Origin: Methylobacterium frigidaeris
GTDB taxonomy: Bacteria; Pseudomonadota; Alphaproteobacteria; Rhizobiales; Beijerinckiaceae
Direction of reading: 5' to 3'
NCBI RefSeq assembly: GCF_022179185.1
Contig: NZ_BPQJ01000028.1
Span: 1-64,000 of the forward strand
DNA: 64,000 nt
Below, piece after piece: positions 1 through 8,242 of the stretch (within the stretch, counting starts at the first letter, position 1; the number at the start of each line of letters is the position of its first letter). A program made the position numbers and the translations under genes. The notes beneath the pieces are model-generated. The model searched no databases and had not been told where the DNA came from. It saw only the letters and a list, made by a program, of their open reading frames with translations.

Positions 1-640
1 CAGTGCCTCCGTTCCTGAGGCCCGCAGCCTGTCTCAAATCATCTGACGACGGACAATCGGTGGACCCAACGAGGTCTGGGCCATGGACTTCATGTCCGAC
101 CGCCTCTTCGATGGTCGTCCGTTCCGGATCCTGACGGTCGTCGATTGCCACACGCGAGAGGCGCTCTCGCTCACACCGAGAGCCAACTTCCGCGCCTTCC
201 AGGTGACCGAGGCTCTGGACGCCTTGGTCCGGCTGCGAGGTCGACCCAAGAGCCTGCGGGTGGATAATGGACCGGAGTTCGCCGGGCGCATGCTCGACCA
301 GTGGGCCTACCTGAACGGGGTCGAGATCGACTTCTCACGACCGGGCAAGCCGACAGACAACGCCCATATCGAGTCGTTCAACGGCCGCCTACGGGCGGAA
401 TGCCTGAACGCTTCGTGGTTCCTGTCGCTGGCTGATGCCCGTGAGCGCATCGAGGACTGGAGGTGCCACTACAACGATGACCGACCTCATACGGGCCTGG
501 GCGGCTTGACGCCCCGAGCCTTCGCCAATCAAGCTGTCACAGCCCGAGAACTTGCGTAGGTCGTGGACCACAAACGGGGTCAGCTCCACAAAACCGGAAA
601 ACTCGCACTCAGGCTGGACCAAAGCCATGGGGGGACGTCA
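1..640 (+). mobile_element. 3' part of an IS3-family insertion sequence
   Basis: The element is truncated at the window edge. It holds the catalytic half of an orfB transposase and a right terminus ending GGGGGGACGTCA at 629-640, the kind of end seen in IS3-family elements. The stretch between the transposase stop and that terminus is a typical non-coding 3' end. Upstream of the conserved VWAMDFMSD region the reading frame runs into TGA at 44-46. The N-terminal orfB region and orfA are therefore missing or shifted. The left boundary cannot be placed. Confidence 0.75.
83..559 (+). pseudogene. IS3-family transposase orfB, N-terminally truncated
   Basis: This is the rve integrase-core catalytic domain of an IS3-type OrfB, which would act in DNA cleavage and strand transfer. 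From the first ATG, the acidic DDE residues are visible as D2 (in AMDFMSD), D61 (in RVDNGPEF) and E97 (in HIESFNGR). The D61-E97 spacing matches the DD(35)E pattern. The C-terminal YNxxRPHxGLGGLTP motif is also present. OrfB proteins are usually near 280 residues, so roughly 110 N-terminal residues including the HTH_21 part are absent. The frame upstream is closed by TGA at 44. The ATG at 83 is internal to the family, so the product is probably non-functional alone. Confidence 0.85.
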
Positions 641-732
641 AGTTCGGCTCAGAGCCATACTTCAGGGCGGACCACTCCGCTAGGGTCTGACCATTCTTCG
701 CCCAACCGGCGGCCACTTGGTCGGAAAATGCT

Positions 733-1485
733 CTAATTGGCTCGCTCCCGCTGCTCAGACGAGGCGGCCTCGATAACCAGCAATCCTCGCGCGTTTCCGG
801 ACGTGCTGTCGAGCGTCGTAACGGCACGCCACAAGCGTTCGCTATGGACGAGGAAGGGCCGGTAGTCGCCGTTCACGTCGCCGACGAAGACGAGGTCGTC
901 GTCCGGCAGGTAGCCGAGGACTGGGGAGAAGTGCCCGGCCCCCCGGCCAAATAGCGGCCCCCTGTGGAAGTTGACGATCAGCCGCTTACTGGGATCGTTG
1001 CCGCTGACCATCGCCTCGCGGAACGCGGGAAGCGAAAGATCACGTACGACGCTGACCCGACGATCGAGCCGCACGCGGATCAAGTCTGCCATCTCATCCA
1101 GCGTTAGGCCGTTCACGAGAATGCCGAACCAGGGCTGGAACGGCGTCCCTCGGAGCACGTCGGCTTGCGAGAAATCGACGCCGAGGGAGCGAAGCAGGTT
1201 CGCCACACTGGCAGGGCCGCAGAAGCTCGGGTTTCTCTGGTATTCGTAAGGACGGCGCCGGTAGGCGGCGGCGACCGGCAAGGCCCAGGCGCGGGCCAGA
1301 AGCGCGGAGTCGTGAAAATCAGGCTGCGCCTCGATCGATACGACGGACGCATAGGCGTTAGGCCTGAGAAGATGAGCATGAAAAATCGCGGCGCCGGCAA
1401 GTCCGGCCGCGAACACGATTGCTCCGAATAAAGCCTGCCAAGGGCGCGTCCAGCCCCGGCCTCGCTGCATCTGTTCGGCTCCCAT
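733..1485 (-). CDS. Phytochelatin-synthase-like peptidase (C83), membrane-anchored, copy 1
   Basis: This is a papain-like glutathione gamma-glutamylcysteine peptidase/transpeptidase of the phytochelatin synthase family. The catalytic triad is visible: Cys89 in NPSFCGPAS, His185 in GAGHFSP and Asp203 in VGDVNGD. A hydrophobic stretch at about residues 16-36 looks like a signal anchor, so the enzyme probably acts outside the cytoplasm. I chose the ATG at 1485 because CGGAGA lies about 8 bases upstream. It gives 250 residues, whereas the frame stays open further upstream without family similarity. It lies downstream of a P450 on the same strand. A second, broken copy is at 16442-17175. Bacterial members usually hydrolyse glutathione rather than make phytochelatins, so the precise activity is open. 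Confidence 0.85.
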   Translation of the reverse strand: MGAEQMQRGRGWTRPWQALFGAIVFAAGLAGAAIFHAHLLRPNAYASVVSIEAQPDFHDSALLARAWALPVAAAYRRRPYEYQRNPSFCGPASVANLLRSLGVDFSQADVLRGTPFQPWFGILVNGLTLDEMADLIRVRLDRRVSVVRDLSLPAFREAMVSGNDPSKRLIVNFHRGPLFGRGAGHFSPVLGYLPDDDLVFVGDVNGDYRPFLVHSERLWRAVTTLDSTSGNARGLLVIEAASSEQRERAN

Positions 1486-1722
1486 GCCACACGTTCTCCG
1501 TTGAGAATGGGATTGCACCTGGCCGCTTCGTGTTCGACGGGCGCAGGACGGCCCGCGCCGCGCACGGGTCCCAAGGCCACGATCCGCGCCCCTGCGGGCG
1601 CCCACCTGCGCCCGGCTGAAACGGCCTCGACGTCCAGGCGAAGCGCGAGTGCGCGACCAGCCGATGGCCGCACCGGAGGCGACGCGGTGAAGCGAAGCCC
1701 CTCGGCAAGGCCAGAGCCCGCG

Positions 1723-2961
1723 TCAGGCGGCGACCCGGAGCGCATCGATGCGGCGGATGCCGGCGTGGCCCCGGATGACGGGCATCGCGCCCGCGAGGCG
1801 CAATCGCGGGGCAAGGCGCGTCAGGGCGCCGAGACCCTCCTCCAGCTCGACCCGGGCCAGGGCCTCGCCGATGCACCGGTGCGCGCCGCCGCCGAAGATC
1901 GGATGCAGGCGCGGGAGGTCGGCGCGCCGGATATCGAACGCATCGGGCCGCGCGTAAGCCGCCTCGTCCCGCAGCGCTGACAGCGTCGAGAGCATCAGCA
2001 GGCTCCCGGCCGGCACGACGTGCCCGTCGAGGACGATATCCTCGCGTGCGACCCGCGCGGCGGAGCCGACGCTCGGTTCGTAGCGGAGGGATTCCGCCAC
2101 CGCAGCCGGAATCAGGCCGGGATCGCCGCGCACCGCCGCCCATTGCTCGGGATGCTGCAGCAGCAGCGCCACCTGCATGGCGCCGGCGACCCGGGTCGTG
2201 TCGGTGCCGCCGATGATCATCTGCACGAGTTGGATCACCACCTCCTGCGGGTTGAGTTCGCCCGTCGCCTCGGCCTCCGCCAGGAAGCGCGACAGGAAGT
2301 CGTCCGTGGGCGCGGCCCGGCGCACCTCGAGGATTCCTAGCACGTAATCCTGCAGCGCGACGGCCGCCGCCTCGAGATCCGGAATGTCCTCCGGCCCGAA
2401 GGTGAAGCTCAGCACGCGCGAGACCTCGTAGGCGAGGCGAGTGAAGCGCGGGACGTCGTCCTGCGGCAGGCCCAGGATGCCGGCGATGATCCGCGCCGGG
2501 ATCAGGGCGGCGTAACGCGCGACGAGATCGACCTCGCCGTCCGGCAGCCAGTCCCGGACGAGGCCCTCTGCGGCCGCGCGGATGCCGGGGCGCAGACCTT
2601 CGATCATGCGCGCCGCGAAAGTGCGGGTGAAGGGTGAGCGGCGCCGGCGATGGACCGGGCCGTTGGCGGTCAGCATCCCGTGCGCGAAGATGTCAAACAA
2701 CGTGCCTTCCAGGATTCCGCGCGTCCGCGGGTGCAGCGTCTCCGTCGCCTGGGCGCGGGGATCCCGCATCAACAGGTCGACGTCGCGGGCGCGGAGCACG
2801 ACGAAGCCCGCGATCTCATGACCGACGAAGGGCAGCCGGGAGCGCCAGGCGCGGAACACTCCGTGCGGATCGGCCTCTAGTTCCGCTACCGTCAGCGTCG
2901 GAACGGCCTCGGGAGGCTCGAGCAGACCGTCCTGCTGCGTCTGCTCTGCGGTCTCGGCCAT
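1723..2961 (-). CDS. Cytochrome P450
   Basis: This is a soluble bacterial cytochrome P450 mono-oxygenase of 412 residues, a usual length for class I enzymes. The I-helix oxygen-activation motif GGTDTT is at 251-256, the K-helix ExxR (E290, R293) follows, and the heme loop FGGGAHRCIG carries Cys363. The start at 2961 is supported by GAGGG seven bases upstream; an in-frame ATG further upstream is less well placed. No ferredoxin or reductase gene is adjacent, so redox partners must be encoded elsewhere. The substrate cannot be read from the sequence. The 16-bp tandem repeat at 3103-3150 lies in its upstream region. Confidence 0.9.
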   Translation of the reverse strand: MAETAEQTQQDGLLEPPEAVPTLTVAELEADPHGVFRAWRSRLPFVGHEIAGFVVLRARDVDLLMRDPRAQATETLHPRTRGILEGTLFDIFAHGMLTANGPVHRRRRSPFTRTFAARMIEGLRPGIRAAAEGLVRDWLPDGEVDLVARYAALIPARIIAGILGLPQDDVPRFTRLAYEVSRVLSFTFGPEDIPDLEAAAVALQDYVLGILEVRRAAPTDDFLSRFLAEAEATGELNPQEVVIQLVQMIIGGTDTTRVAGAMQVALLLQHPEQWAAVRGDPGLIPAAVAESLRYEPSVGSAARVAREDIVLDGHVVPAGSLLMLSTLSALRDEAAYARPDAFDIRRADLPRLHPIFGGGAHRCIGEALARVELEEGLGALTRLAPRLRLAGAMPVIRGHAGIRRIDALRVAA

Positions 2962-3102
2962 CTGCAAACCCTCGCGTGTGTGATCCGCGAGCACTCTCGA
3001 AGGCCCGAGCTACACATCGATGTCGGAAGTTCGATTGATCGTTACGATTGTAAAATGGGGTCTGCCCGGGGTCGGACGGGCGGGGATGGATGGAACCGAG
3101 CG

Positions 3103-3150
3103 GCCGAGAATGCGCCCGGCCAAGAATGCGCCCGGCCAAGACTGCGCCTT
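3103..3150. repeat. Three tandem copies of a 16-bp unit
   Basis: The unit GCCAAGAATGCGCCCG occurs at 3119-3134. A one-mismatch copy is at 3103-3118, and a third, more diverged copy is at 3135-3150. The array lies about 140 bases upstream of the P450 start. It may be a regulatory site or simple slippage; the sequence does not tell which. Confidence 0.7.
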
Positions 3151-3199
3151 GCCGGCTTGCAGGAGAGGCGAGCCGGATGAATGGCCGCGGGGACGAGGC

Positions 3200-3496
3200 T
3201 CAGAGCGGATGTCGTCCGTCCAGACCCCGCAGGAAGTCGGCGTAGTCGGCGTGAACGGTGTGGAGGCAGGCGGACCGGGCGAAGCCGATCACCACTGCGT
3301 CGAGCAGCCAGCGTCCGAGGCCGTACGGTGGCGGCCGGCCTGCCACGTCCGACGGTGAGGTCGCACCGGCCGGCGTCCGCCGTCGGCTGCCGAGCCGTCC
3401 TGCACGCGCGAGCACGAGCCCGGGGCATTTCGGTCCCGACAGAAGCAGTCGGCGCCACCGGGGTTGTCTCTGCTCGACAATTGCATTCTCAGTCAT
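3200..3496 (-). CDS. Small protein of unknown function
   Basis: I do not recognise this 98-residue protein. In favour of it being real, AGGAAG lies six bases before the ATG, an AT-richer promoter-like stretch precedes it, and it opens in the style of a short cytoplasmic protein. The first half is rich in Arg and Pro. The C-terminal part, from about residue 60, is more protein-like, with a possible helix around LGRWLLDAVVIGFARSA. No membrane segment or known motif is evident. It is read towards the P450 at 1723-2961. Confidence 0.45.
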   Translation of the reverse strand: MTENAIVEQRQPRWRRLLLSGPKCPGLVLARAGRLGSRRRTPAGATSPSDVAGRPPPYGLGRWLLDAVVIGFARSACLHTVHADYADFLRGLDGRHPL

Positions 3497-3866
3497 ATCA
3501 GACTTCCTGATGTGAAGTTATGACTGTTGTCGCGCCCAGTTACTCTGCCATGTCACGCGGCGACCGCTCGTGTTGCAACCGTAACAGACGTGATTTCAGA
3601 GTGCTCAGGGGAGCCATGTCTTGCGAGAATGCTGTTGCTGTGCCGCCCCGCGCGATATGGATGGTGCACTCACCTAGGCGGCGTGATAGCCATTGACCCC
3701 TGCAAGGCCCGACCGCCGGACACGTCATCGGCTTGCCGGGGGAGACGGCAACGGACGGCGAAGGCTTCCGGGGCGATGACGCCCCCGGCTCGACCGCTCT
3801 CCCGCGTCCCGAGCCGGTTCATCGAGATCGTGCTGTTGCGGCAGGCACTGCGGATGGGAGTTGGTG
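3497..3866. other. Intergenic, no gene recognised
   Basis: This gap separates the small leftward gene from the rightward VirG-like regulator. The first 60 bases are AT-richer and probably hold the promoter of the small gene. The end holds GGGAG just before the regulator start. Open frames across it have no recognisable protein character. Confidence 0.5.
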
Positions 3867-4628
3867 ATGATCGAACCCAGTCTGGGTCGGGGTCAGGGTC
3901 GAAGCACGCGGGCCGGCACGACGCATATCCTGCTCATCGAGGACGATGCGGGCATGCAGCGCATCGTGTCGGACCACTTCGCCGAATACGACGTCGACGT
4001 CACCCCGGCGATCAACCGGGCGGAGGCGGAGAGGCGGCTCGCGGAGGGCACGTTCGACCTTGTGGTGCTCGATCTGCGCCTCGGATCGGAGAACGGCCTC
4101 GACCTGCTGCGCGACCTGCGCGCCAGGAGCGACCTGCCCGTAATCATCACCACCGGCCATCGCCGGGATGAGGTCGACCGGGTGATCGGCCTCGAACTTG
4201 GAGCCGACGACTACATTGTCAAACCCTACGGGCTGCGTGAGCTGCTGGCGCGGGTGCGCGTCGTCCTGCGGCGGGCGGAGGTCGCGTCCGTCCCGGGGCG
4301 GGTCCAGGATTCCCATCGCAGCCGCTTCGACGGCTGGGTGCTCGACCGGCGCCGACGGCGCCTGACCGATCCCTCAGGCGCGGATGTCGCCCTAAGCAAG
4401 GGCGAGTACGCGCTCCTGGTGGCTTTCCTCGACGCTCCCCAGCGCCCGCTGAGCCGCGAGCAGCTCCTGCAAGCCACGCGCGTCCACGAGGATGTGTTCG
4501 ACCGCAGCATCGACGTCCAGATCCTGCGGCTGCGCCGCAAGCTGGAGGCGGACCCGAGCGCGCCGCGTCTAATCGTGACCGAGCGCGGCGTCGGCTACGT
4601 CTTCGCCGTGCCCGTCGAGAAACTGTAG
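3867..4628 (+). CDS. VirG-like OmpR-family response regulator
   Basis: This DNA-binding response regulator has a receiver domain at about residues 20-135 and an OmpR-type winged helix at about 150-250. The receiver has the acidic pocket (E25, D26, D27), phospho-acceptor D69 in VVLDLRLG and the conserved Lys119 in IVKPYG. The C-terminal block with SREQLL, DRSIDVQILRLRRKLE and GVGYVF resembles Agrobacterium VirG closely. I chose the ATG at 3867 because GGGAG ends six bases before it; TTG and GTG codons just upstream are alternatives. The stop is two bases before the peroxidase gene, and the partner kinase follows that. The regulated promoters are unknown. Confidence 0.88.
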   Translation: MIEPSLGRGQGRSTRAGTTHILLIEDDAGMQRIVSDHFAEYDVDVTPAINRAEAERRLAEGTFDLVVLDLRLGSENGLDLLRDLRARSDLPVIITTGHRRDEVDRVIGLELGADDYIVKPYGLRELLARVRVVLRRAEVASVPGRVQDSHRSRFDGWVLDRRRRRLTDPSGADVALSKGEYALLVAFLDAPQRPLSREQLLQATRVHEDVFDRSIDVQILRLRRKLEADPSAPRLIVTERGVGYVFAVPVEKL

Positions 4629-4630
4629 CC

Positions 4631-5620
4631 GTGGCCTCTGCGCGCCCGACCCGGCCCCTCGCCGCAGCCCTCATCGGCAGCGCCCTCGTCATCCTGCCCC
4701 CGGCCGCCGAGGAAAGCTCGCTCCGCGGCCTCGTGCCCGCCGAGGCCGCGGAGACGCTGGATGTCATCAGCCCGGTCCCGCGCAGCCTCGGCGCAGATCC
4801 GGAGCGGGCCGGCCTCGGCCGGATGCTGTTCACCGACACCCGGCTGTCTCGCGGGGGCGACCGGGCCTGCATCACCTGCCACGACATCCGCAGCAACGGT
4901 GCGAGCGCGGTCCCCCGGGATCTCGCCACCGACGGCACGCCGGTGCCGCGCAACACGCCGACCGCCTTCAACGCGGGCTTGAGCTTCCGCCTGGGCTGGG
5001 CGGGCGACATCCCGACATTGGCCGATCAAGCCGAGCTCGCCCTGACGCGGCCGGAATTTCTGGGCGGATCCTGGCCCGGCATCCTCGCGGTGATCCGCGC
5101 CGATCCGGCGCTCGCGGAACCGTTCCGGGCGGCCTACGGCCGGGACGCCGATCGGGAGGCGGTGATCGACGCGATCAACAGCTTCGAGCTCAGCCTGCTC
5201 ACTCCCGACAGCCGCTTCGACCGCTGGCTGCGCGGCGACGCCGACGCGATCAGCGCGGCGGAGCGAGTGGGCTATGACCTGTTCCGGGGAATCGGCTGCG
5301 CGGCCTGCCACCAGGGCGCCAACGTCGGCGGCAACCTGTTCGAGAAGGTCGGGATCTTCGTCACGCTCCCCGGCAGGGCCGCGGAGGTCCTGCGGGTGCC
5401 GAGCCTGCGCAACGTCGCGGTCACGGCACCCTATTTCGATGACGGCAGCGTCGCGACTCTCCCCGAGGCGGTGCGGCTCATGGGACGGGTGCAGCTCGGC
5501 CGGGACCTGACGGTCGCGCAGACGGCCTCGATCGTAGCGTTCCTCGGCACGCTCACCGGCACCTACCAGGGTCGGCCCCTCACGGCGCCGACCGCGCCCG
5601 ATGCCCCGGCGCGGCCATGA
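4631..5620 (+). CDS. Di-heme cytochrome c peroxidase (CcpA/MauG family)
   Basis: This is a periplasmic di-heme c-type protein that either reduces hydrogen peroxide or, in the MauG branch, oxidises a protein substrate. Two heme-attachment motifs are visible: C80-x-x-C83-H84 (CITCH) and C223-x-x-C226-H227 (CAACH). The N-terminus has a hydrophobic signal-like segment at about 8-25. The length of 329 residues is usual for the family. It starts at GTG 4631, two bases after the regulator stop, and its stop overlaps the kinase ATG by four bases. It is therefore cotranscribed with a VirG/VirA-like pair, which suggests it makes, removes or senses a redox signal for that pair. This last point is inference. 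Confidence 0.88.
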   Translation: MASARPTRPLAAALIGSALVILPPAAEESSLRGLVPAEAAETLDVISPVPRSLGADPERAGLGRMLFTDTRLSRGGDRACITCHDIRSNGASAVPRDLATDGTPVPRNTPTAFNAGLSFRLGWAGDIPTLADQAELALTRPEFLGGSWPGILAVIRADPALAEPFRAAYGRDADREAVIDAINSFELSLLTPDSRFDRWLRGDADAISAAERVGYDLFRGIGCAACHQGANVGGNLFEKVGIFVTLPGRAAEVLRVPSLRNVAVTAPYFDDGSVATLPEAVRLMGRVQLGRDLTVAQTASIVAFLGTLTGTYQGRPLTAPTAPDAPARP

Positions 5621-8109
5621 GGCTGACCGCGCAGGCGGCCGTGCTCGGCGTATCGCTGGCGGCCCTGCTCACCTGGCTGATGATTAACGGCAAGGGCGAG
5701 ATGGATGCCGCCTACGTGCAGACCCAGCGCACCGTGGACGCCATCGCTCTCGCCGAATCCCGGATGCAGCACGACGTGCTCCGGGCGCGGACCGGGCTCC
5801 TGCGCAACTACGATCCAATCGTCACCCACCTCCGGGAGATGGAGGCGGCCCTGACCGGATTGCGTGCGGCGAACGGACCGGACGACGGCGAGGTGCGCGC
5901 CTTGGCCGAGGCGGTCACCCGCGAGGCGGGAATGGTCGAGCGCTTCAAGACCGGCAACGCGCTCGTGCAGAATTCGATCGCCTATTTCGACTCCCTCAGC
6001 AATCGTCTGTCCGAGCCGAACACTGATCCCGACCTCGCCCGCGCGGTCGCCGCCCTGCAGATCCGCGTCTCGGAACTCGCCCGGAACGCCAGCCCCGGTC
6101 TCCTCGACGACGTCCGCACCCGGCTCGACGCCCTGGCCGAGAGCGCTCGATCCGGGGACCGGGGGGACGACATCGCCGCCATCGTCCTGCACGGGCGCCA
6201 GCTCCTGGAACTGCTGCCGCAGGTCGACATCGTCACCCGTTCCCTCCCGGCCTCCTCGAGCGAGGCGGAGCGGCAGGCCCTTTTGGAGGCCCACCGGGCC
6301 CTTCGGGACCGCCGGCAGGCCCGCGCGGACGGGTTCCGCCTCGCGCTCTACGCGGCGGCTCTGTGCTTGGTGGCCCTCGTGGTGCGCGTGGGCCTGCTGA
6401 TGCGGGCGGGGACGCTCATTCTGCGCCGAACGATCGCCTTCCAGTCCGTCGTGGCCCAGGCGGCCAACCACTTCTCGGCCAGTCAGCCCGACGAGATCGC
6501 ATCGCGCATCGTCGACGTCATGGCCATGGTGGGCACGGGAGCATCCACCGACTGCTGCTACATCCTGATGCTCGACGGCACCGACGCGGTGCATCTCTGG
6601 ACCCGGTCGGGGCTGCCGGCCCCCCGCGGGTGGCCCGTTTCACAACGCGCTCTCGTGCCCGATATCGTCGCGGCGGCGGAGGACTACATCTTCGTCGAGA
6701 CCGCGGACGGAATCGGACCTCCGGCACTGCTCCAATCCATGGCGGAGCGCGGGGTGGTCACGTTCACCTGCGCGCGCCTGCGGCGGGGAGGAAGGATCGT
6801 CGGCGTGCTGTGCTTCGAGCGCACCACCGGCGCTCTGCCACCCTGGATGCGGCACTCGCGGGGGCTCCTGCACGTCGTGGCCGAGAGCTTCAGCGCGGCC
6901 TTGGAGCGCCAGCACGTCTGGGCGGAGCGTCGAGAGACCGAAGCGGCCTTGCGGCGCGCGCAGCGGCTCGAGGCGATCGGGATCTTCGCCAGCGGTGTAG
7001 CGCACAACATCAACAACGTGCTCAACGTCATGCTCGGCCACGCCGAGATCGCCGCGGACGCCTTGCCGGTCAATCTGGAACGGGCGGCCGAGCATATCGG
7101 GCTGCTGGTTCAGGCGGGCGGCCGGGCCCACGAGATCGCGGGACAGATTCTCGACTACGGGCGACGGGGCTGCGCGACGCGGGGCACGAGCGCGGTCGAT
7201 GCCATCGTCTCCGAGACGGTCGCCCAGATCCGCACCTCGACCGCCGACCCGACCGCCATCCGCATGACGGGAACGGCCGAAGGCGCGATCGTCGGCGGCG
7301 AGCCGGCGCAGCTGCAGCAAGTCATCCACAACCTGATCCGCAACGCCGTGCAGGCCTCCGACCCCGGCGCGCCCGTCGATGTGGGGCTCGCGCGCGTCTC
7401 GCTGCCGGATCGGCGGACCCTTTCGCACGGAGAGCTGCCACCCGGCGAGTACGCCCGGATCCGCGTATCCGACACGGGCCGCGGGATGGACGAGGCGACG
7501 CTCGCGCGAATCTTCGAGCCGTTCTTCACCACCCGTCCGGCCGGGACCGGCCTCGGGCTCGCCACCGCCTTCGAGTTCGTCCAGGAGCACGGAGGCGCTT
7601 TCGACGTTCGCAGCGGACCGGGCGTCGGCAGCGCCTTCGAGGTGTGGTTGCCCGCGCGCCCGGCGGCCGAGCCCGAAGCCTCGGCCGCCGGCGGCACCGT
7701 GATGATCGTCGGCGGCGCGCGCGCCGCGGTCCAGGAGGACGAGGAGACCCTCGCGGCCCTGGGCTACGAGCCCATCGGCTACACGGACCCGAACGCGGCG
7801 CTGACCGCCCTGCGCACGGAGCCGGAGCGCTTCGACCTGCTGATCGTCGAGAGCCGGCCGTCGGATTCGCTGGGCCTGGCTTTCGCTCGCCGCGCCGCCC
7901 GTATCGTGGACCGTCCCATCGTGCTCTCGCTCTCGGCCGCGGATACGGTAAGGCCGGAGGTTCTCTCGGCGGTCCCTATCGCCGACGTGACGCACCGACC
8001 CTGGCGTTCGAACGCGCTCGCTCTCACGCTGCGGCGCCACCTGGGGCCGGAGACGCGGCGCGCATCGCGTCGGCGCGAGGCCGCCGAGGATCGGGAAGCG
8101 GCGCAGTAG
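5617..8109 (+). CDS. VirA-like hybrid sensor histidine kinase
   Basis: This is a membrane sensor kinase of 830 residues. It has a short N-terminal membrane segment (about 5-22), a long helical periplasmic region, a second membrane segment (about 245-268) and a GAF-like linker (about 280-440). The HisKA domain has the phosphorylated His463 in VAHNINN, followed by an ATPase domain with DTGRGMDE and GTGLGLAT. A C-terminal receiver-like domain starts near 690. That receiver lacks the usual acidic pair, reading MIVGGARA, and the acceptor position reads LIVESRPS. It is probably a pseudo-receiver, as an inhibitory or docking module. The domain order matches VirA. It overlaps the peroxidase gene by four bases (ATGA). 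Confidence 0.88.
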   Translation: MRLTAQAAVLGVSLAALLTWLMINGKGEMDAAYVQTQRTVDAIALAESRMQHDVLRARTGLLRNYDPIVTHLREMEAALTGLRAANGPDDGEVRALAEAVTREAGMVERFKTGNALVQNSIAYFDSLSNRLSEPNTDPDLARAVAALQIRVSELARNASPGLLDDVRTRLDALAESARSGDRGDDIAAIVLHGRQLLELLPQVDIVTRSLPASSSEAERQALLEAHRALRDRRQARADGFRLALYAAALCLVALVVRVGLLMRAGTLILRRTIAFQSVVAQAANHFSASQPDEIASRIVDVMAMVGTGASTDCCYILMLDGTDAVHLWTRSGLPAPRGWPVSQRALVPDIVAAAEDYIFVETADGIGPPALLQSMAERGVVTFTCARLRRGGRIVGVLCFERTTGALPPWMRHSRGLLHVVAESFSAALERQHVWAERRETEAALRRAQRLEAIGIFASGVAHNINNVLNVMLGHAEIAADALPVNLERAAEHIGLLVQAGGRAHEIAGQILDYGRRGCATRGTSAVDAIVSETVAQIRTSTADPTAIRMTGTAEGAIVGGEPAQLQQVIHNLIRNAVQASDPGAPVDVGLARVSLPDRRTLSHGELPPGEYARIRVSDTGRGMDEATLARIFEPFFTTRPAGTGLGLATAFEFVQEHGGAFDVRSGPGVGSAFEVWLPARPAAEPEASAAGGTVMIVGGARAAVQEDEETLAALGYEPIGYTDPNAALTALRTEPERFDLLIVESRPSDSLGLAFARRAARIVDRPIVLSLSAADTVRPEVLSAVPIADVTHRPWRSNALALTLRRHLGPETRRASRRREAAEDREAAQ

Positions 8110-8242
8110 TGCGTCATCAAGGAGCCTCGACGAGGAGCCTCGACCCATGGCCGCCGCTTCGCACCCTCCGTGGAGCGCCGGCGGATCTTCAGTGACGCGG
8201 CGAGCCCCGCACGGCCGGCATCGCCCTCGACGAGGACACCCG

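Noticed and set aside
6363..8195. A plus-strand frame of 610 codons inside the VirA-like kinase
   Set aside because: It is an Arg-rich out-of-frame shadow. The kinase frame has complete domain landmarks.
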